Positions 44,396 to 56,759 of a DNA stretch of 64,000 bases are shown here, in pieces. Both the position numbers and the translations under genes were made by a program. How positions within the stretch are numbered: position 1 is the first letter of the stretch; every line of letters begins with the position of its first letter. Source of the stretch: Chionoecetes opilio (lineage: Eukaryota; Arthropoda; Malacostraca; Decapoda; Majidae); the NCBI GenBank assembly GCA_016584305.1, contig JACEEZ010011094.1, forward strand, positions 62,001 to 126,000, written 5' to 3'. The notes beneath the pieces were generated by a model that was not told the DNA's origin, searched no databases, and was given only the letters and a program-made list of their open reading frames with translations.

Positions 44396-44974
44396 TACAA
44401 ACGTTGATGAAGTTTTTAAGTGGATCAAGGGATACAATAAAGGCGAGTAGGAAAACTTTTTAAGTAAAAGCGGGGTAGAACAAGAAGTCAGGGATTAAAA
44501 GCTGGAAAAAGGGGGTTTTAAATAAAATAGAGAGAAACTGATTCCAAATGGGGGGTGAATTTTTGGCATGGATCAGTAGACAGGTATTAGGGGAGAGCTT
44601 GGGGAGTTTTTAAAGAAGGGGGGGCAGTTTATGGATGGGGAGAAAGGGGGATGTAGGTATGTTAGGAAAACAAAAACTACCTGTGTGGTCTCCCGCCTCT
44701 TGTAGCTTCCTTATATTTCTATTCTTATGTAGCACTGCCAAACCATAATTCCAAAAACAGCGTTCCAAAATTTCCTCACCAAGCAGCGCGACCCAAAAAC
44801 TCAAAAAAAAAAAACGTCTTTAAAAAACAAGTACCTTCATCAAAAAAACAACAAACAGCCCAAACACAAAAAAAACACTTATCAAATGTCACCCCCTTTT
44901 AAAAAATAGAAAATACAACTACAAAAAAAAAGGAAAAAAAAAATAAAAAAAACTTCTTTACTCCATACAGTCTC
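44396..44974. other. Unassigned DNA; weak RT-like C-terminal frame
   Basis: A minus-strand frame (44804-44610) reads 'FWNYGLAVLHKNRNIRKLQE'. It vaguely resembles the region after the LINE RT palm (tyrosine-glycine followed by a helical stretch). This is too weak for a family call. The rest is AT-rich with homopolymers. Confidence 0.2.
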
Positions 44975-45725
44975 CTCCCTAAAAACCTATAGTCGCCAGT
45001 CACTCGCCCTGCACAAATTCCCAGGCACAAATATACAAATTTTTTAGCATCACTACAGATTTTTAGTGTCATGAAAAAGATTACAGCCTCTTCCTTTGTG
45101 CCCAATTGCGGGAACCCAGTTCTTTCATTAAAGGGGTTGGGTTCTTCCGGGTTTGGGTTTCGCGTGTCAAAAAGGGAACCAAAAAACCCCGTTTTTGTTT
45201 ACAAAAAAAACTCAGTGGCGAGGTAAAAAAAAAGAGAGAGAGAGAGATTAAAAGTTGGAAACTAGCTGGGGGATGTGAAGGATCATATAAAGTTTAAATG
45301 GGGGCCCGCAGGGCCTCTCCCAGTGCCCTTTGTGGCCGTTGATTCCTCTCCGCTCGGAGCGAAAAACCCCCCCACGAAAAGGGAAAAAAAAGGGCCCAGG
45401 TGGCCTTTGTATGTTATGAACTAAAAACTCTCCCCCGGTACCCACCTCCCTATGTGAGTAGATAAAGTTCAAGATTTTGCGATCATACGCGCGTCCCCTC
45501 GGCCCCGGGTTTTCTGCGCAAATGGAACGCCTGAATTTTTGGGTTCCGTGAACGGGTTTTCCTATATGTGCAAAGGGAAAAGAGGCCTGTAGTGTGATGG
45601 ACATAATAATAATAAAAAATACTGTGCATCTCTTCGGGGGCACAAAAAGGCTGAGTGATGCTAAATTCGAAATATATTGTGCGGGCGACATTAGTGCTGT
45701 GGCGGGTGACTGGCGACTATAGTGT
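44975..45725. mobile_element. Split copy of the TA-flanked palindromic MITE
   Basis: The left half (44985-45085: CTATAGTCGCCAGTCACTCG...TAGCATCACTACAGA) and right half (45590-45722: TAGTGTGATGGACATAAT...GGCGACTATAGTGTT) match the 29260-29516 MITE. About 500 bp of unrelated, unassigned sequence separates them. Confidence 0.7.
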
Positions 45726-45879
45726 TGCTAGGGTAAAACGTGCCATGACAACAGTATTTTTTGACGTCAACTTTGTTAATTTCAATTCGCCCAAAAACTC
45801 CTAAATACATGTTTAAAACACGCTTCGTAAAAAAGATATAAAAAATATTTATTACGAAATTTATTATTATTTGTAAATA

Positions 45880-46445
45880 CAGAGGTTGTATTCCCGGCGA
45901 AAGGATAAAAAAGGGGGAGTTTTAAAGAGCCGAAAGTTTTGAGTTCGCTAAAAGGTCACAAAAGAGCGGTTTCAAATTGGGAGTGGGGTTTTCTGTTCCT
46001 TTTTTGGATTCTAAGAACCATTCTCTCTAGAATTTTCGTCAAAAAATCACTACTTTCGGAGATAAAGACGTTTTTTTGGGAAGGGGTATAGGGATATAAA
46101 AATTAAACAACCTAGCCCCACCTTTAGATCACTAAACCTAACCTAACCTACCCCCACGTTTTTAAACTTCCTAAAAAACCCAAAATCTGCATTAAAGTGT
46201 CCGGGGAAAGGGGAAAGAAAAAGGGGGCGGCAGATCAAAAGGGGGAAGAAGAGTGTGGGACGTAACACTTGTCTCTCGCCTCCCTAAAAAAACATGTCAT
46301 TATCTCCAAAAGTAATGATTTGCGACGGAAGTTATAGGGAGAATGTTTCCTAAAAATCCAAAAAGGAAACAGAAACCACACGCCCAAGGGAGTTTCTAAT
46401 AAACTCCCCCTCCCCGGGGCGTCATATCCTCTCACTTTAGCCTGA
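45880..46445. mobile_element. Foldback element with ~90-bp arms
   Basis: 45983-46075 (GGTTTTCTGTTCCTTTTTTG...ACTACTTTCGGAGATAA) is complementary to 46295-46378 (TTATCTCCAAAAGTAATG...CAAAAAGGAAACAGAAACC). Weaker pairing extends outward to GGGGGAGTTTTAAAGAG / AATAAACTCCCCCT. The loop contains CCTAACCTAACCT. Confidence 0.7.
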
Positions 46446-47440
46446 TGATTTCAAACCGTAAATTCCCTGTGTTTTTTGGGGACATATCAAATTACCCTTC
46501 AATAAAACAACTGAAACAATTCCAAATAGAAAATGAAATTTATTTTTATTTGTCTGATTGGTGAAAATATTACAAAACAATTTGAATATTAAAAAACCTA
46601 AATCTTTAAAAAATGTCTTCTCATGAAAAAACGCAAGTTAAAGCAAAAGGGGCTTCGGGGAAATATCTACTGATGTAAGCATTCATGAGTACCTATTTTG
46701 GGGTGTGTTGTCTGTTTTGCGACGAACTTTTAAAACCCAGAAGTAATTTAGTGTTTGGCACCTCGAAAAACAGCCCCGGGAGGGAAGACATTTGAAAGGT
46801 TTGTTTACTTCATGCGAGAGCTCCCCCCGCCCCTCCACCTCATGCCCTTTCCTTGAATCAAAATTAACCCTTCCCTCTAAATCCGTTGCCCTTGGGTTTA
46901 TCCTATTGTAACGAGGGGGGGGGGGGGGGCAACCACCCCCTAAAACTTCGTCACACACAAAACGGCTCAGGCATGGAGGAGACGGGAAAGAGCAAGGAAA
47001 ATTTACTGCTGTGCACGGTTTTTACCCCAATTCTACTACCCACAGTCAATATGACTGCACGTCTGTCCGTAACTACCGGGGCCACTCCGTCCCCCCAAAC
47101 AAAACAAAAATCACAGTCAAGCCGAAATGGAAAAAAATCCCCTTTATGTGGGAACGGTATGTGGAGCGGATCCCAATATTCCAAGAGGTTAGAGATTTGA
47201 TAGATAAGCGGATGAGATATTTTGGGAAATGACCCTTGGTTTGAAAGTTAGGAGATCAGAGATATGAGCCGTGAGGTAAGGGAGCGGGGCAATGACTGGG
47301 GCCGATTTTTAAAATTTTCGCCAGTGCGGTAAAAAGCGTTCGCCAGGCGTCCGGATTCTATTTTTTTAAACGTCCGAGCGCTCCGCCAGGCGCTGCTCCC
47401 CCCGGGCTGGCGTAGGGAGAAATATTTTAATAGCGGCGAA
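46446..47440. other. Unassigned DNA with a possible coding remnant
   Basis: Between 47011 and 47232 a plus-strand frame reads 'MWERYVERIPIFQEVRDLID', with high predicted helix content. I cannot place it in a family. A 17-G run lies at about 46914-46929. Confidence 0.25.
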
Positions 47441-47724
47441 AGGACTCTGATGGGACCTTTTTTGCATTTTTCAACTGGATGGGTTTGGGGACTGACGCCG
47501 TAGAAATGTGTCATATTCAGAGAAGACAGAACAAGAGTAAGAAGTCAAGGGCCCAAGGGTCTGTGACGAGTTTTTTGTCGGCCTCCTCGTAAAACCAAAC
47601 CTCCATCGGGTTGCTACTCAATCCCCCGTTGTGTATGTAAACATTTTTCATTTAAAGTGTGTAAAAATGTGGGTTTCGTATGCACGCTAACACGTATCCC
47701 TGCACAAAAAAGTTTTTTTTATTT

Positions 47725-48005
47725 TCGGGCTAAATCAGTGCATCCTACCGTTTCTTTTGTTTCCCCCCCGCAACCCCTTCAACCATTGGATTTCCCCCCC
47801 GATGTGGCAAGGAAAAAATAGCTAAAGCAAACATTTTTTTGCTTTATAACACAAGATATGCCCCTATCCCTATATCTATATTTACTTGAAGAAAAGTCAA
47901 TAGCCGCATTCTAAGAAATTTTTTTTTCTGATGACTTTAATTTAGAGTAGCTCGGATAAAAATTTTCCCCCCCAGAATCCTTAAATTTCAAAAGGTTGGG
48001 AAATT
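47725..48005. mobile_element. ~280-bp insertion shared by cluster B units
   Basis: This splits the unit at GGCTAAAT | GTCTAAAT, a near 8-bp duplication. It starts CAGTGCATCC. Its sister is at 53925-54180 in unit 4. Both cluster A units lack it. Class unknown (hAT-derived MITE is possible from the 8-bp duplication). Confidence 0.55.
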
Positions 48006-48869
48006 GGGTCTAAATACTGGACTGAGAGCGGGTTGGGGGCGAATGTAGAGAGGGTTTTTGGAAATACTTTGCTTCTTTTACTTCTCCCGTATCTATACGG
48101 GGAAAGCGTTCCTTACATAAAAAAAATTCAAACTGTGTTTTTACTTCAGGTTTGCGAAAAAAAAAATTTTAGAAAAATTTATAGTGTTCTCGCAAGATGT
48201 ACAATTGGTGCGAATCATTTTTTGTCTTAGCAATAAAAATCAACCAACCAAAAAACCAAAAAGTTTTTCAGCTTAAAATGGTCAAAAAAACTACCTTTTT
48301 GCTTTCCCCATTTTTTTTCTGAATTTTTGACCCCCAACCAAAAAAGGATAATACTTTTTGTTATGGTCAACGATTTCCTAAGCTCTATGCTTTTTTTTTT
48401 TTTTTTACAGATTTTTAGATATAGTTTTTATTTTTTGCGCATCCATGTGCCGTTTAATGACAGAGCTTTTTGATGCACCATACATTTTATCTTTTATTCG
48501 TCTAACATATTGCATTCTTGATGGAGAGGTCTTTTGCCGGGAAAGTATTCCACTTTGAAAAAAGTAGATTTCTTATTTTCAAGGTTTTGCAGCATGCAAT
48601 TTTTTCCCCTTGATTTCTGGAATATTTTTCGGTAAATGCCCCAAAAAAACTTAATTCGGTCATTTTTTCAATGGAATTTTAAAATTTTTATACCACAGGG
48701 AAGCCTGTTGAAAACGGATTTTTTTTTACTCCATAACGTTTTTTTTGTAGTAATTGGGTTTTTGAATTTTACGAAACATTGCTTCCCCCCTTTTCCCCAG
48801 CCTCATACTGATACCGTACCACGGCTAAAGTTTTTTTTTTTTTTTTTTCGAACAAAGGCGCTTCGCGGG

Positions 48870-50500
48870 TCACTGCAGTGTGCCCGAGCAGGAAAGTCCC
48901 CGTTTGGGAAATTTAGGTCATACAGGGGAAAAGGAAGAAAAAATTTAAAATATACCAAAATATAGGGAAATTCTAAAAATACGGAGAATATATAATTTGT
49001 GTGTTATCTCTAATTCAAAAAAGAGAGAGAGAGAGGGGGGAGAGGAGAGAGAGAGAGAGAGAGCTAAGTCCCGAAATAGCCCTATCGTTCTCGTCCGGCC
49101 TTCGTACTGGTAATCGTACAGTTCATTCCAAAGGGAAAAAGACAAAGGGAAAAGTCACCTCCTTTTGCCGCGCTGGGGGGAAAAGGGCGCAATAAGAATT
49201 TTGGGCGGGGGAGGGGGGGCGAGTGAAAAAGGGAAAATGTAGGAGGAGGAGGAGGAGGGAGGGGAAAGGGTAGGAGGAGGAAAAGTAAAGGGGGGAGGGG
49301 TATGAAAATAAGAACATAAGAAAATAAGAAATAAGGGTTGCCTTTCTGTCAGGGGGGAAAAGAAATTGCTTGTCCCCCTAAGCGGGAACAGCGGACAAGC
49401 AAAAGGGGCTCGCCCCAGCTTTGTGGTAGCTAGAACCCCCCCCTCTTCCCCCTCTTTTTCTCTCTCTCGAGTACCAATATGATCAAGTAAAGGAAAAATG
49501 GGTGGGTTACGGGAAAGGGGAGAGAGAGAGGAGGAGAGAAGAGAAGGAGAGAAGAGAGAGAGAGGATGGTGGGAGGTGTCATGCGTGTCAGGTATCGGGT
49601 CGGCGGGGAGGCCTGAGTGAGGCCCTAAACTATTTGAACGGTGGCGCGTTGGCGCGATACCCATTGACGTCATGCGCACAAAGGGTGATCTTGCCCCCCC
49701 CCCCCCGGGGAGGTGACGTTACCTTCTGTCTCTTTTTCTTGGGCGTACAGTAGTGTTAGAGGTCCTATTCCCGAAAACCCAAAAGTTTATTCTAGTTCCC
49801 GGAAAGTTTCCCTGTGATTTACGTTGGAAAATCTCTGAAAAATTTTTGTTACTGTGTTATTGTTGTGACTGCTACAGCTGTAGAAGACTAAAGTTTTTAG
49901 TCAATCTACTACCCAGCCAGGGCGCACCCATGAATATTTTTCGGGGGAGGGGCAGAAAGAAATTTTTATCGACCCCGTACAGGCTACATATAAACCGCCA
50001 GTTCTCGCTAGCCCCTGAATGGTAAAATTTTCCCCCTCGGTGATTGCCTTTTTTGCCGATTTTTTATTTTTTTTACTGAAACAAAGTTTTTTGGTTTTAG
50101 TGCTTGTTCAAGACATTACGTGAAGCTAAGGGCGACCCAAACAATGTTAGATGTACACGGACACATCGTCTCTAAACCTTAAAAACTTTTTTAACTGACC
50201 CGGCATTCTGATTTTTAAAGGAAGGAATTTCGGAGAGACCCCCGAGGCGACACTGCCCATCCATACAACAAAAAAGCCAGTTAACCCAAAAATACACTGA
50301 GAAATGGGGGAGTGGGAACCCCCAAATTTTAAAATGGTGATAAAAAGGGGTACAGGCCCTCTGTATTTCCATTTCAAATTTTTGCAATGCTGGGGGAAAA
50401 ATTTTAAAAGAGGCGACAAAATACATACTAAAAAAGGGAAAATTTTAGGTGAATATAGGGAAATTTTGGCTCTCGATCTGGGGCCCCGGGGGGTCAGTCT
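48870..50500. other. Insertion between the two halves of unit 3
   Basis: This sequence is absent from unit 4, where the flanking halves adjoin at 55070. It contains GA-rich microsatellites (49022-49062; 49515-49567), a C/G run (49693-49710) and open frames without family motifs. The frames at 49155-49679 and 50147-50426 look spurious. No transposase or RT was recognised. Confidence 0.45.
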
Positions 50501-51034
50501 CTCAGTTTTGTCCGGAGATTTGACGTACGCGTGGGGAGCTGGTTTTTTCTGAAAGTCAGTTAGAGGAGATTGATGAGAGAAAAAACTTTTTACTTAACCC
50601 TATATTTATTTTATTTTCCAAAACCCCAAAAAACCAAATTTTTTTCAGCTTTAAAAAGGCAGAACACTACCTTTATTCGTTTTCCCAATTTTTTACATGA
50701 AACTATTTACCCTAACCAAAACTGCTTTTATCTTTTTGGAAATTCAATGACCCACCCTAAAATCTATCCCCTTTCCTTTTTGCTTATACAGATTTTTTGA
50801 TACAGTTTTTTTTTAGTTGCGCATCCTTGTGCCCTTCAAAGACCACAGCTTTTGATGCAAACATGTCTTTTATCCTAAATATTGTTATGTCTTGATGGAG
50901 AGGTCTCTGCGGGAAACGTATTCCCTTTGAATAATGTACATTTTTATCCGCAAGAGTTTTTACGCATGTATGCAATTTCACTATTTCGGAATATTTTTTT
51001 TGGGAAAATGCCCCCAAAACAAATTAATTCGGGC

Positions 51035-51455
51035 GGAAAAAATGAGAGACTGACGCCGCGAAGCGCCTTTGTTTTGGAAAAAAAAAAAAAAAATAGCCGT
51101 GGGTTATCAGTACGAGGTGCGGAAAATGGGGAAAGCAAAGTTTCCAAATATTCAAGAACATATTGCTCGGAAAACGTTATGGAGTGCAAAAAAATTTAAA
51201 TTTAAAAAGGGGCCTCCCTGTGCTATAACGATTTTAAAATTCCTTGATAAAAAAAACAATGGAATTTAATTGCTATACCACAGGGAGGGCCCGTTGATTC
51301 TGGATTTTTTGACCTTTAACGTTTTTTGGTAGCTAATACTGACTTTTCTTGAGATATTATGGAAACATTGCTTCCCCCATTTTCCGCAGCTCGTCTGATA
51401 CATTCCCCGGGAAAAATTTTTATTTTTTTTGTGAAAAAAGGCGTTCGCGGCGTCA
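51035..51455. repeat. Inverted duplication inside unit 3
   Basis: GAGACTGACGCCGCGAAGCG (51046) begins an arm that is the reverse complement of the following arm, which ends AAGGCGTTCGCGGCGTCAGTC. The same structure is at 55640-56100 in unit 4. Cluster A units have only one arm. Confidence 0.75.
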
Positions 51456-51853
51456 GTCCTCAGTTTCCCTCTCAGAGATTTTAGTACGCTGCAGCTGAGT
51501 TCTCTCTTGAAAGTTTAGTTAGAGTGGCTTTATAGACGAAAAAATTTTCACTCTCCTTATATTTATTTTTTAGTATTTGTTTTAATATTTCATACCTGTT
51601 GCGCCTTTGGGTTTTATTTCCCTTTAGCCCCGGTGGTTGGCCTTTTTAATGTATTTCTAGAAGGCCCGAGAGGCTGGCCCTCGCTCGTGGTGTCGCAGTG
51701 GATTTTTTGGTGACACAGTAATTTTTGAGGTTATGTTTCCCCCCGTTGCCCTTGCCCCCTTGAATCGGAGGGGAGGTTGATGGGAAGCATGTGGGTGTGT
51801 CTTCGGCTACTCAGACGGAAAAAAAGTAGCTCCCGGCGAGTCTTTAACTAGAG

Positions 51854-53417
51854 ATGGTTTTAACCTGGGGGAAATGTACCACCAGGGGGAAAAAACCTTT
51901 TAAGCCCGGCCACATCCCCGGCGGGCCCATCCGCGACAAAAAATGTCGGAAAAACGTTCCCCCGGGCGAGACCCACACACACACAGGCCCCCTCATGAAA
52001 AATACAGACACGCGGGCCCCCATGAGACAACATGAATCCGCTTTCGAAAAGGTTTTTGGGGGATGGCTGTATGTGCAGCCATATAAATACGATGAAATAC
52101 GTCATAATATTTTTAAAAAAAAGTCATATTAATACCTATATTTCAAAAACAATTATAAGGACAATTAATCATTATTTGGCCCAGGAGGGCGGGCCCCGCC
52201 GAAAGGGACACCACAGGGGGCAGGGCGACGGACGGAGTTTTCAAACGCCGACTGATTTTTTTTTATCCGGCCGCTGCGACAAGCCCGCCGGATGAAAAAA
52301 ACCACACACACACACCGGGGCCCCCTCAGCCAGCCCATTTTCGTCGGCCCGGGAAACCGCGCCCGGGTGTGGTGGCCGGCTTTACACATAGGGTCGAGAC
52401 ATGCGGCCAATAATTCAATATCATATTTTTAAAAGGCCGAATTATATATTTATAATTATTTTGTTTTCTTTCTCTTTTCATCATTTTTTTGAAGAAAATT
52501 TAAGCTAAACCAGTGTTTCCCCTTTTCCACACGGAAGTGAGTGGCTTCACGTACTACTTCCGGTCTTTGAACACACGAAGAAATCAGAGGTTTTTTCTTA
52601 TAAATCAAGAGGTTTTTATAAATCAAAGCAGTGACATTGCTGACCACTTTTAAAAAAGGAGTTCTTTTGTCCTTAGCATACCTGACGGTATTCACGCATT
52701 TGAACGAGTTGAAAATCTCCCCCCAAGGAAAAAATGCTGAAATATGACTGTCAGAGAGTTATTGCCTTTTTCCCCGAAAAAATTCCAATTTGGTGTGGGG
52801 ACATTGAAGAAGGAATTTGTTAATTTTTTTCATTAGATGAGGGTGCTTTTTCAGAGAAGTGTCCATCGTTATGAAGTGAAAGAGATTTTCAAGGGGTGAT
52901 TTACTCCTTCCCGGGATACTTTCACCATGGAGAGGTTTCTGTGGACAGAGATGAACGGGGTCCATATAATTTTTAACCTGGATTCCCGGGAAAAAATAAC
53001 AGTTTAAAGTGGCTTGTTTAGCTGCAGGCCAAAAGACAAATCCAAATGCGTTTGAATAATCAGTAATTGTTTTGGTGTGCACAATCAAAATTTCCCACAG
53101 TCACAGTAGGGCCCGGAGGGGGATTTTGCCATTTGCAACCACGTTTTTTATGCGTTTTTCAACACTATACCCTATAACAAAGGTTAGAAAAAATTGGATT
53201 CAAGTGACGAATGCGGTGGCAGGCACTCAGGAACTCGTTTTCAACATATAATTGTGAAGCAACCCAAAAAAAGAGTCACTGAAAAGTAAATGGTACAGTA
53301 GTATTTTAGTTAGTGAAAAATGGTTCGTTTTTCAAATTTTATTTTTTCTGACGGGGGACGAGACAAATTTTGAGATTCAAGGGTCGGGAAAAGAAAAAAG
53401 GGTTAAATAAACCCCTG
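51854..53417 (+). mobile_element. hAT copy in unit 3 with an inner MITE
   Basis: This is the same insertion point and sequence as the hAT at 17007-18136, with degraded ends (TGGTTTTAACCTGGGG; AAACCCCTG). It is flanked by AACTAGAG (51846) and AACTAAAA (53418). The transposase remnant is at about 52500-53250 ('FTKK.IWFGV' type pieces only), much more frameshifted than the first copy. A TIR MITE lies at about 51900-52390. Confidence 0.7.
51900..52390. mobile_element. GC-rich MITE inside the hAT copy
   Basis: The left TTAAGCCCGGCCACATCCCC and right GTGTGGTGGCCGGCTTTAC ends are complementary. (CA)n tracts sit subterminally on both sides. The sister hAT copies lack it. Confidence 0.6.
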
Positions 53418-56400
53418 AACTAAAACGCTAACCCCTGGCGAAAAAAAAAAAAACCGCTTGCAAGTCCCCAAAGAAAAAGATACAAAGGAATACAGACCCT
53501 GGATCAATTTTAGTTTTGCATGTTATTAAACGACAAAAAGGGAAAAAACCCTTTTTTAAATTTTTTATATTTTCAAATGATTTACCTCACCTTTTCCAGT
53601 CGGTTTTAAATTTGGGCTTTTATACAGCAAGGGACATCGTTCTCGGGGGCATGGTCTTTCAAATGGGTTCGGGGAAAACGACGCCGTAAGAATAGTGTCA
53701 CTATTCCTAGAAGACGGACAAGGTAAGAAGTCGACAGAGGCTGCTTGACGGTTTTTATTTGTCGGCCTCCTCGTAACCAATCCTCCCTCGGGGGACTGCT
53801 ACTACATATCCCCCGTGTGGTATGTAAAACTTTTACATTATAAAATGTTAAAAAGAGGTTACAGTATGCAAAGCTACACACAGATCCGTGCACAAAACAG
53901 TTTTTTGGGATTTTTCGGGCTAAACAGTGCATCCCCATTTTTTCTGTTTTCCCCCCCAAACCCGTTTAACCCTTGGATTTCCCCCTGATGGGACAAGGAA
54001 AAAAATAGCAAAGCACAAATTTTCTTGCTTTAACACAAACAAAAACACTTTTCTAATCTATTTTCTTAAGAAAATCAATAGCCGATTTAAGAAATTTTTT
54101 TCTGGACAAATTTTGAGTCGCTCAGGATAAATTTTCCCCTAGAATCCTGAAATTTCCAAAAGGGTTGGGGAAAAAAATGGTCTAAATACGGATAAACGGG
54201 TTGGGAACGAAAGTAGAGCGGGGTTTTTGGAGTACTTTGTTTTTTTTACTTTTCCCGTATCATCGGGAAAGCGTTCCTTTCTATAAAAAAAACTTCAAAA
54301 AGTGTTTGACTTGCGGGTTCTCGAAAAGAATATAAAACAAATGATATTGGTCTTCGCAAGATTTAAAAGGGACCGAGCATGTTTTTCGCTGTATGACAAA
54401 AAACTAACCAAACCCCCAAAAACCAAATTTTTTTGAAGCTTTAAAATGGTCGAACATACCTTTTTGCATTTCCTATTTTTTTTATAAACATTGACCCCAA
54501 CCAAAATGGCATGAATACTTTTTGTTATGCTCAACTAGATCTACCCTAAGAATCTATCCATTCCTTTTTTCTTATACAGATTTTTTAGATATACGTTTTT
54601 ATATTTTGAGCATCCATGTGCCGTTTCAAGACCAGCAGCTATGATGCACCATTACATCTATCTGTTCATCGTCTAAACATATTGCTATGTCTTGATGGAG
54701 AGGTCTTCTGCCGGAATCGTAGTTCCACTTTGAAAAGTAAATTTTTATTGCAAAAGTTTTTTAAGCAATGATGGCAATTTCCCTTGATTCGGAAATATTT
54801 TTCGGGTATATGCTCTCAAAAACCAAACTATTCCTCGGTCATTTAATCAATGGAATTAAATCTGCTTCTACCACAGGGAAGCCTGTTGAAATCTGGATTT
54901 TTGTTGCACTCATAACGTTTTTTCGTAGCTAATTCGGTTCCTGAAGATATTTAGGAAAATGCTTCGGCCCCAGTTTCGCAGGCCTCGTACGGATACATTT
55001 CCACGGCTAACGTTTTTTGTTTTTTTTACCGAACAAAGGGCCGACTTCGCGGCGGTCAAGGTCTCTCAGTTTCGTCGAGATTAGACGTCCGCCGTGCGAG
55101 CTGAGTTTTCTCTTGGAAGTCCATGGTTAGAGGGGACCTTGATGAGACGCAAAAAAGCTTTGACATAACCCTAATTTTATTTTATTTTCAACCAACCAAA
55201 AACCACAAAGTTTTTGCAGCGTAATAATGGTCAGAACACTGCCTTATTGAGTTTCCCCAATTTGAATTTTCTTTGAAACGATTGACCTAGACCAAAAAAT
55301 TCGCTTGTATACTTTTTGTGAAGCTCAACTGGATATACCCTAAGCATCTATTCTGTTTCCTTTTTGCTTATAAGATTTTTAGATATACAGTTTTTATGTG
55401 TGCGCATCCTGTGCCGTTCAATGACCAGAAGCTTATTGATGCACCATACATATGTCTTTAATCCGTCCAACATATTGTATGTCTGATGAGAGGTCTTCTG
55501 CGGAGGAATCGTATTCACTTTGAATAAGGTCCATTTTTTCAATTCGGAATAGTTTACGCATGTATGCAATTTTACATTTCTGGAATACTTTTTTCGGGTT
55601 AATTGCCAATCTCAACAACATAACTTAATTCGGTCGGAAAATTGAGAGACTGACGCCGCGAAAGCGCATTTGTTTGAGTAAAAAAAAAAAAAAAAAAAAC
55701 ATTTAGCCGGGGAATGTACCAGTACGAGGGTGCGGAAAATGGGGAAGCAATGTTTCCATAATATCTCAAGAACAGATTAGCTACGAGCAAACGTTAAGGA
55801 GTGCAAAAAATTCAGATTTCAAAAGGCCTCCCTGTGGTATTACAGCAGTTTAAATTCCATTGATAAATATCAATAGAATTTAAATATGGTTATTACCACA
55901 GGGGAGGCTGTGAAATCGGAATTTTTGCAACCCCCCCCATAACGTTTTCTCGTAATGCTAATTAATGTTCTCTAGATATATGGAAACATTGCTTGCCCCA
56001 TTTTCCGCAGGATTCGCGTACTGATTACATTTTCCCCGGCTAATTTTTGTTCTTTTTCTTTTTCTACTGAACAAAGGCGCTTCGCGGTGTCAGTCTCTCA
56101 GTTTCCGTCTCAGAGATTAGGCGTACGCCTGCGAGCTGAGTTTTCTCTTGAAAGTCAGTTAGAGGAGACTTGATAGAAGAAAAAGCTTTTGACTTAACCC
56201 TAATTAATTTCTTAGTTATTATTTTATTAGATCTTTCATACCTGTATGCGCCTTTAGGCTTTTTTATCTTCCTTGAGGCCTCAGGTGGTTGGCCTTATAA
56301 TGTTATTTCTAGAAGGCTGAGATGGCTGGCCCTCGCTCGTGGTGTCGCAGGCTGGATTTGTTGAGTGACATGTGATTAATTGAGGCTTATGCTTCCCCTG

Positions 56401-56759
56401 CTGTCCTCTGCCACACTTGCAATCGGAGGGGGGTGATGGGCAGCAGTGGGTGTCTTCGGCTCTCGACGGACGGAAAAATAGTTAGTCCTGCGAGTCTTGA
56501 AACTAGAGCAGTGGTTCTTAACCTGCGGTAACCTGTCTACCCGGTGGGTACGAAACCTTTACACCTGGGGGTCGAGACATGCAGACCAATAATCAAATAT
56601 AATTTATAAAGTGCTGGAATTATATATTTATAATTATTTTGTCTGTCTTGTCTTGTCTCTTTGCATCATTTTGTGAAGAAATTGAAGCTGTTCTTCTATT
56701 CCACACGGAAGTGAGGTGGCTCTCACGCACTACTTATACGTCTCTTCGAACTACACAAA

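Larger units (their letters stand above)
47441..53417. repeat. Cluster B, higher-order repeat unit 3
   Basis: This is a decayed relative of cluster A units. The order here is 'CAACTGGATGGGTTTGG' (47469), a 280-bp extra insertion (47725-48005) and the 'TGTCTTGATGGAGAGG'-type segment (about 48515). AACAAAGGCGCTTCGCGG follows (48852). A second, rearranged half then restarts at the AACCAAATTTTTT segment (50620) and contains an inverted duplication (51035-51455). The unit ends AACTAGAG (51846-51853) and the hAT follows. The next unit (53418-58200) has the same higher-order structure. Confidence 0.75.

Noticed and set aside
44610..44804. LINE RT fragment on the minus strand
   Set aside because: The resemblance is limited to one short helical stretch, with no catalytic or neighbouring motif to support it.
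49155..49679. 174-codon minus-strand frame
   Set aside because: Pro/Ser/Leu-rich composition comes from GA-rich and G-run DNA on the plus strand. No motif.
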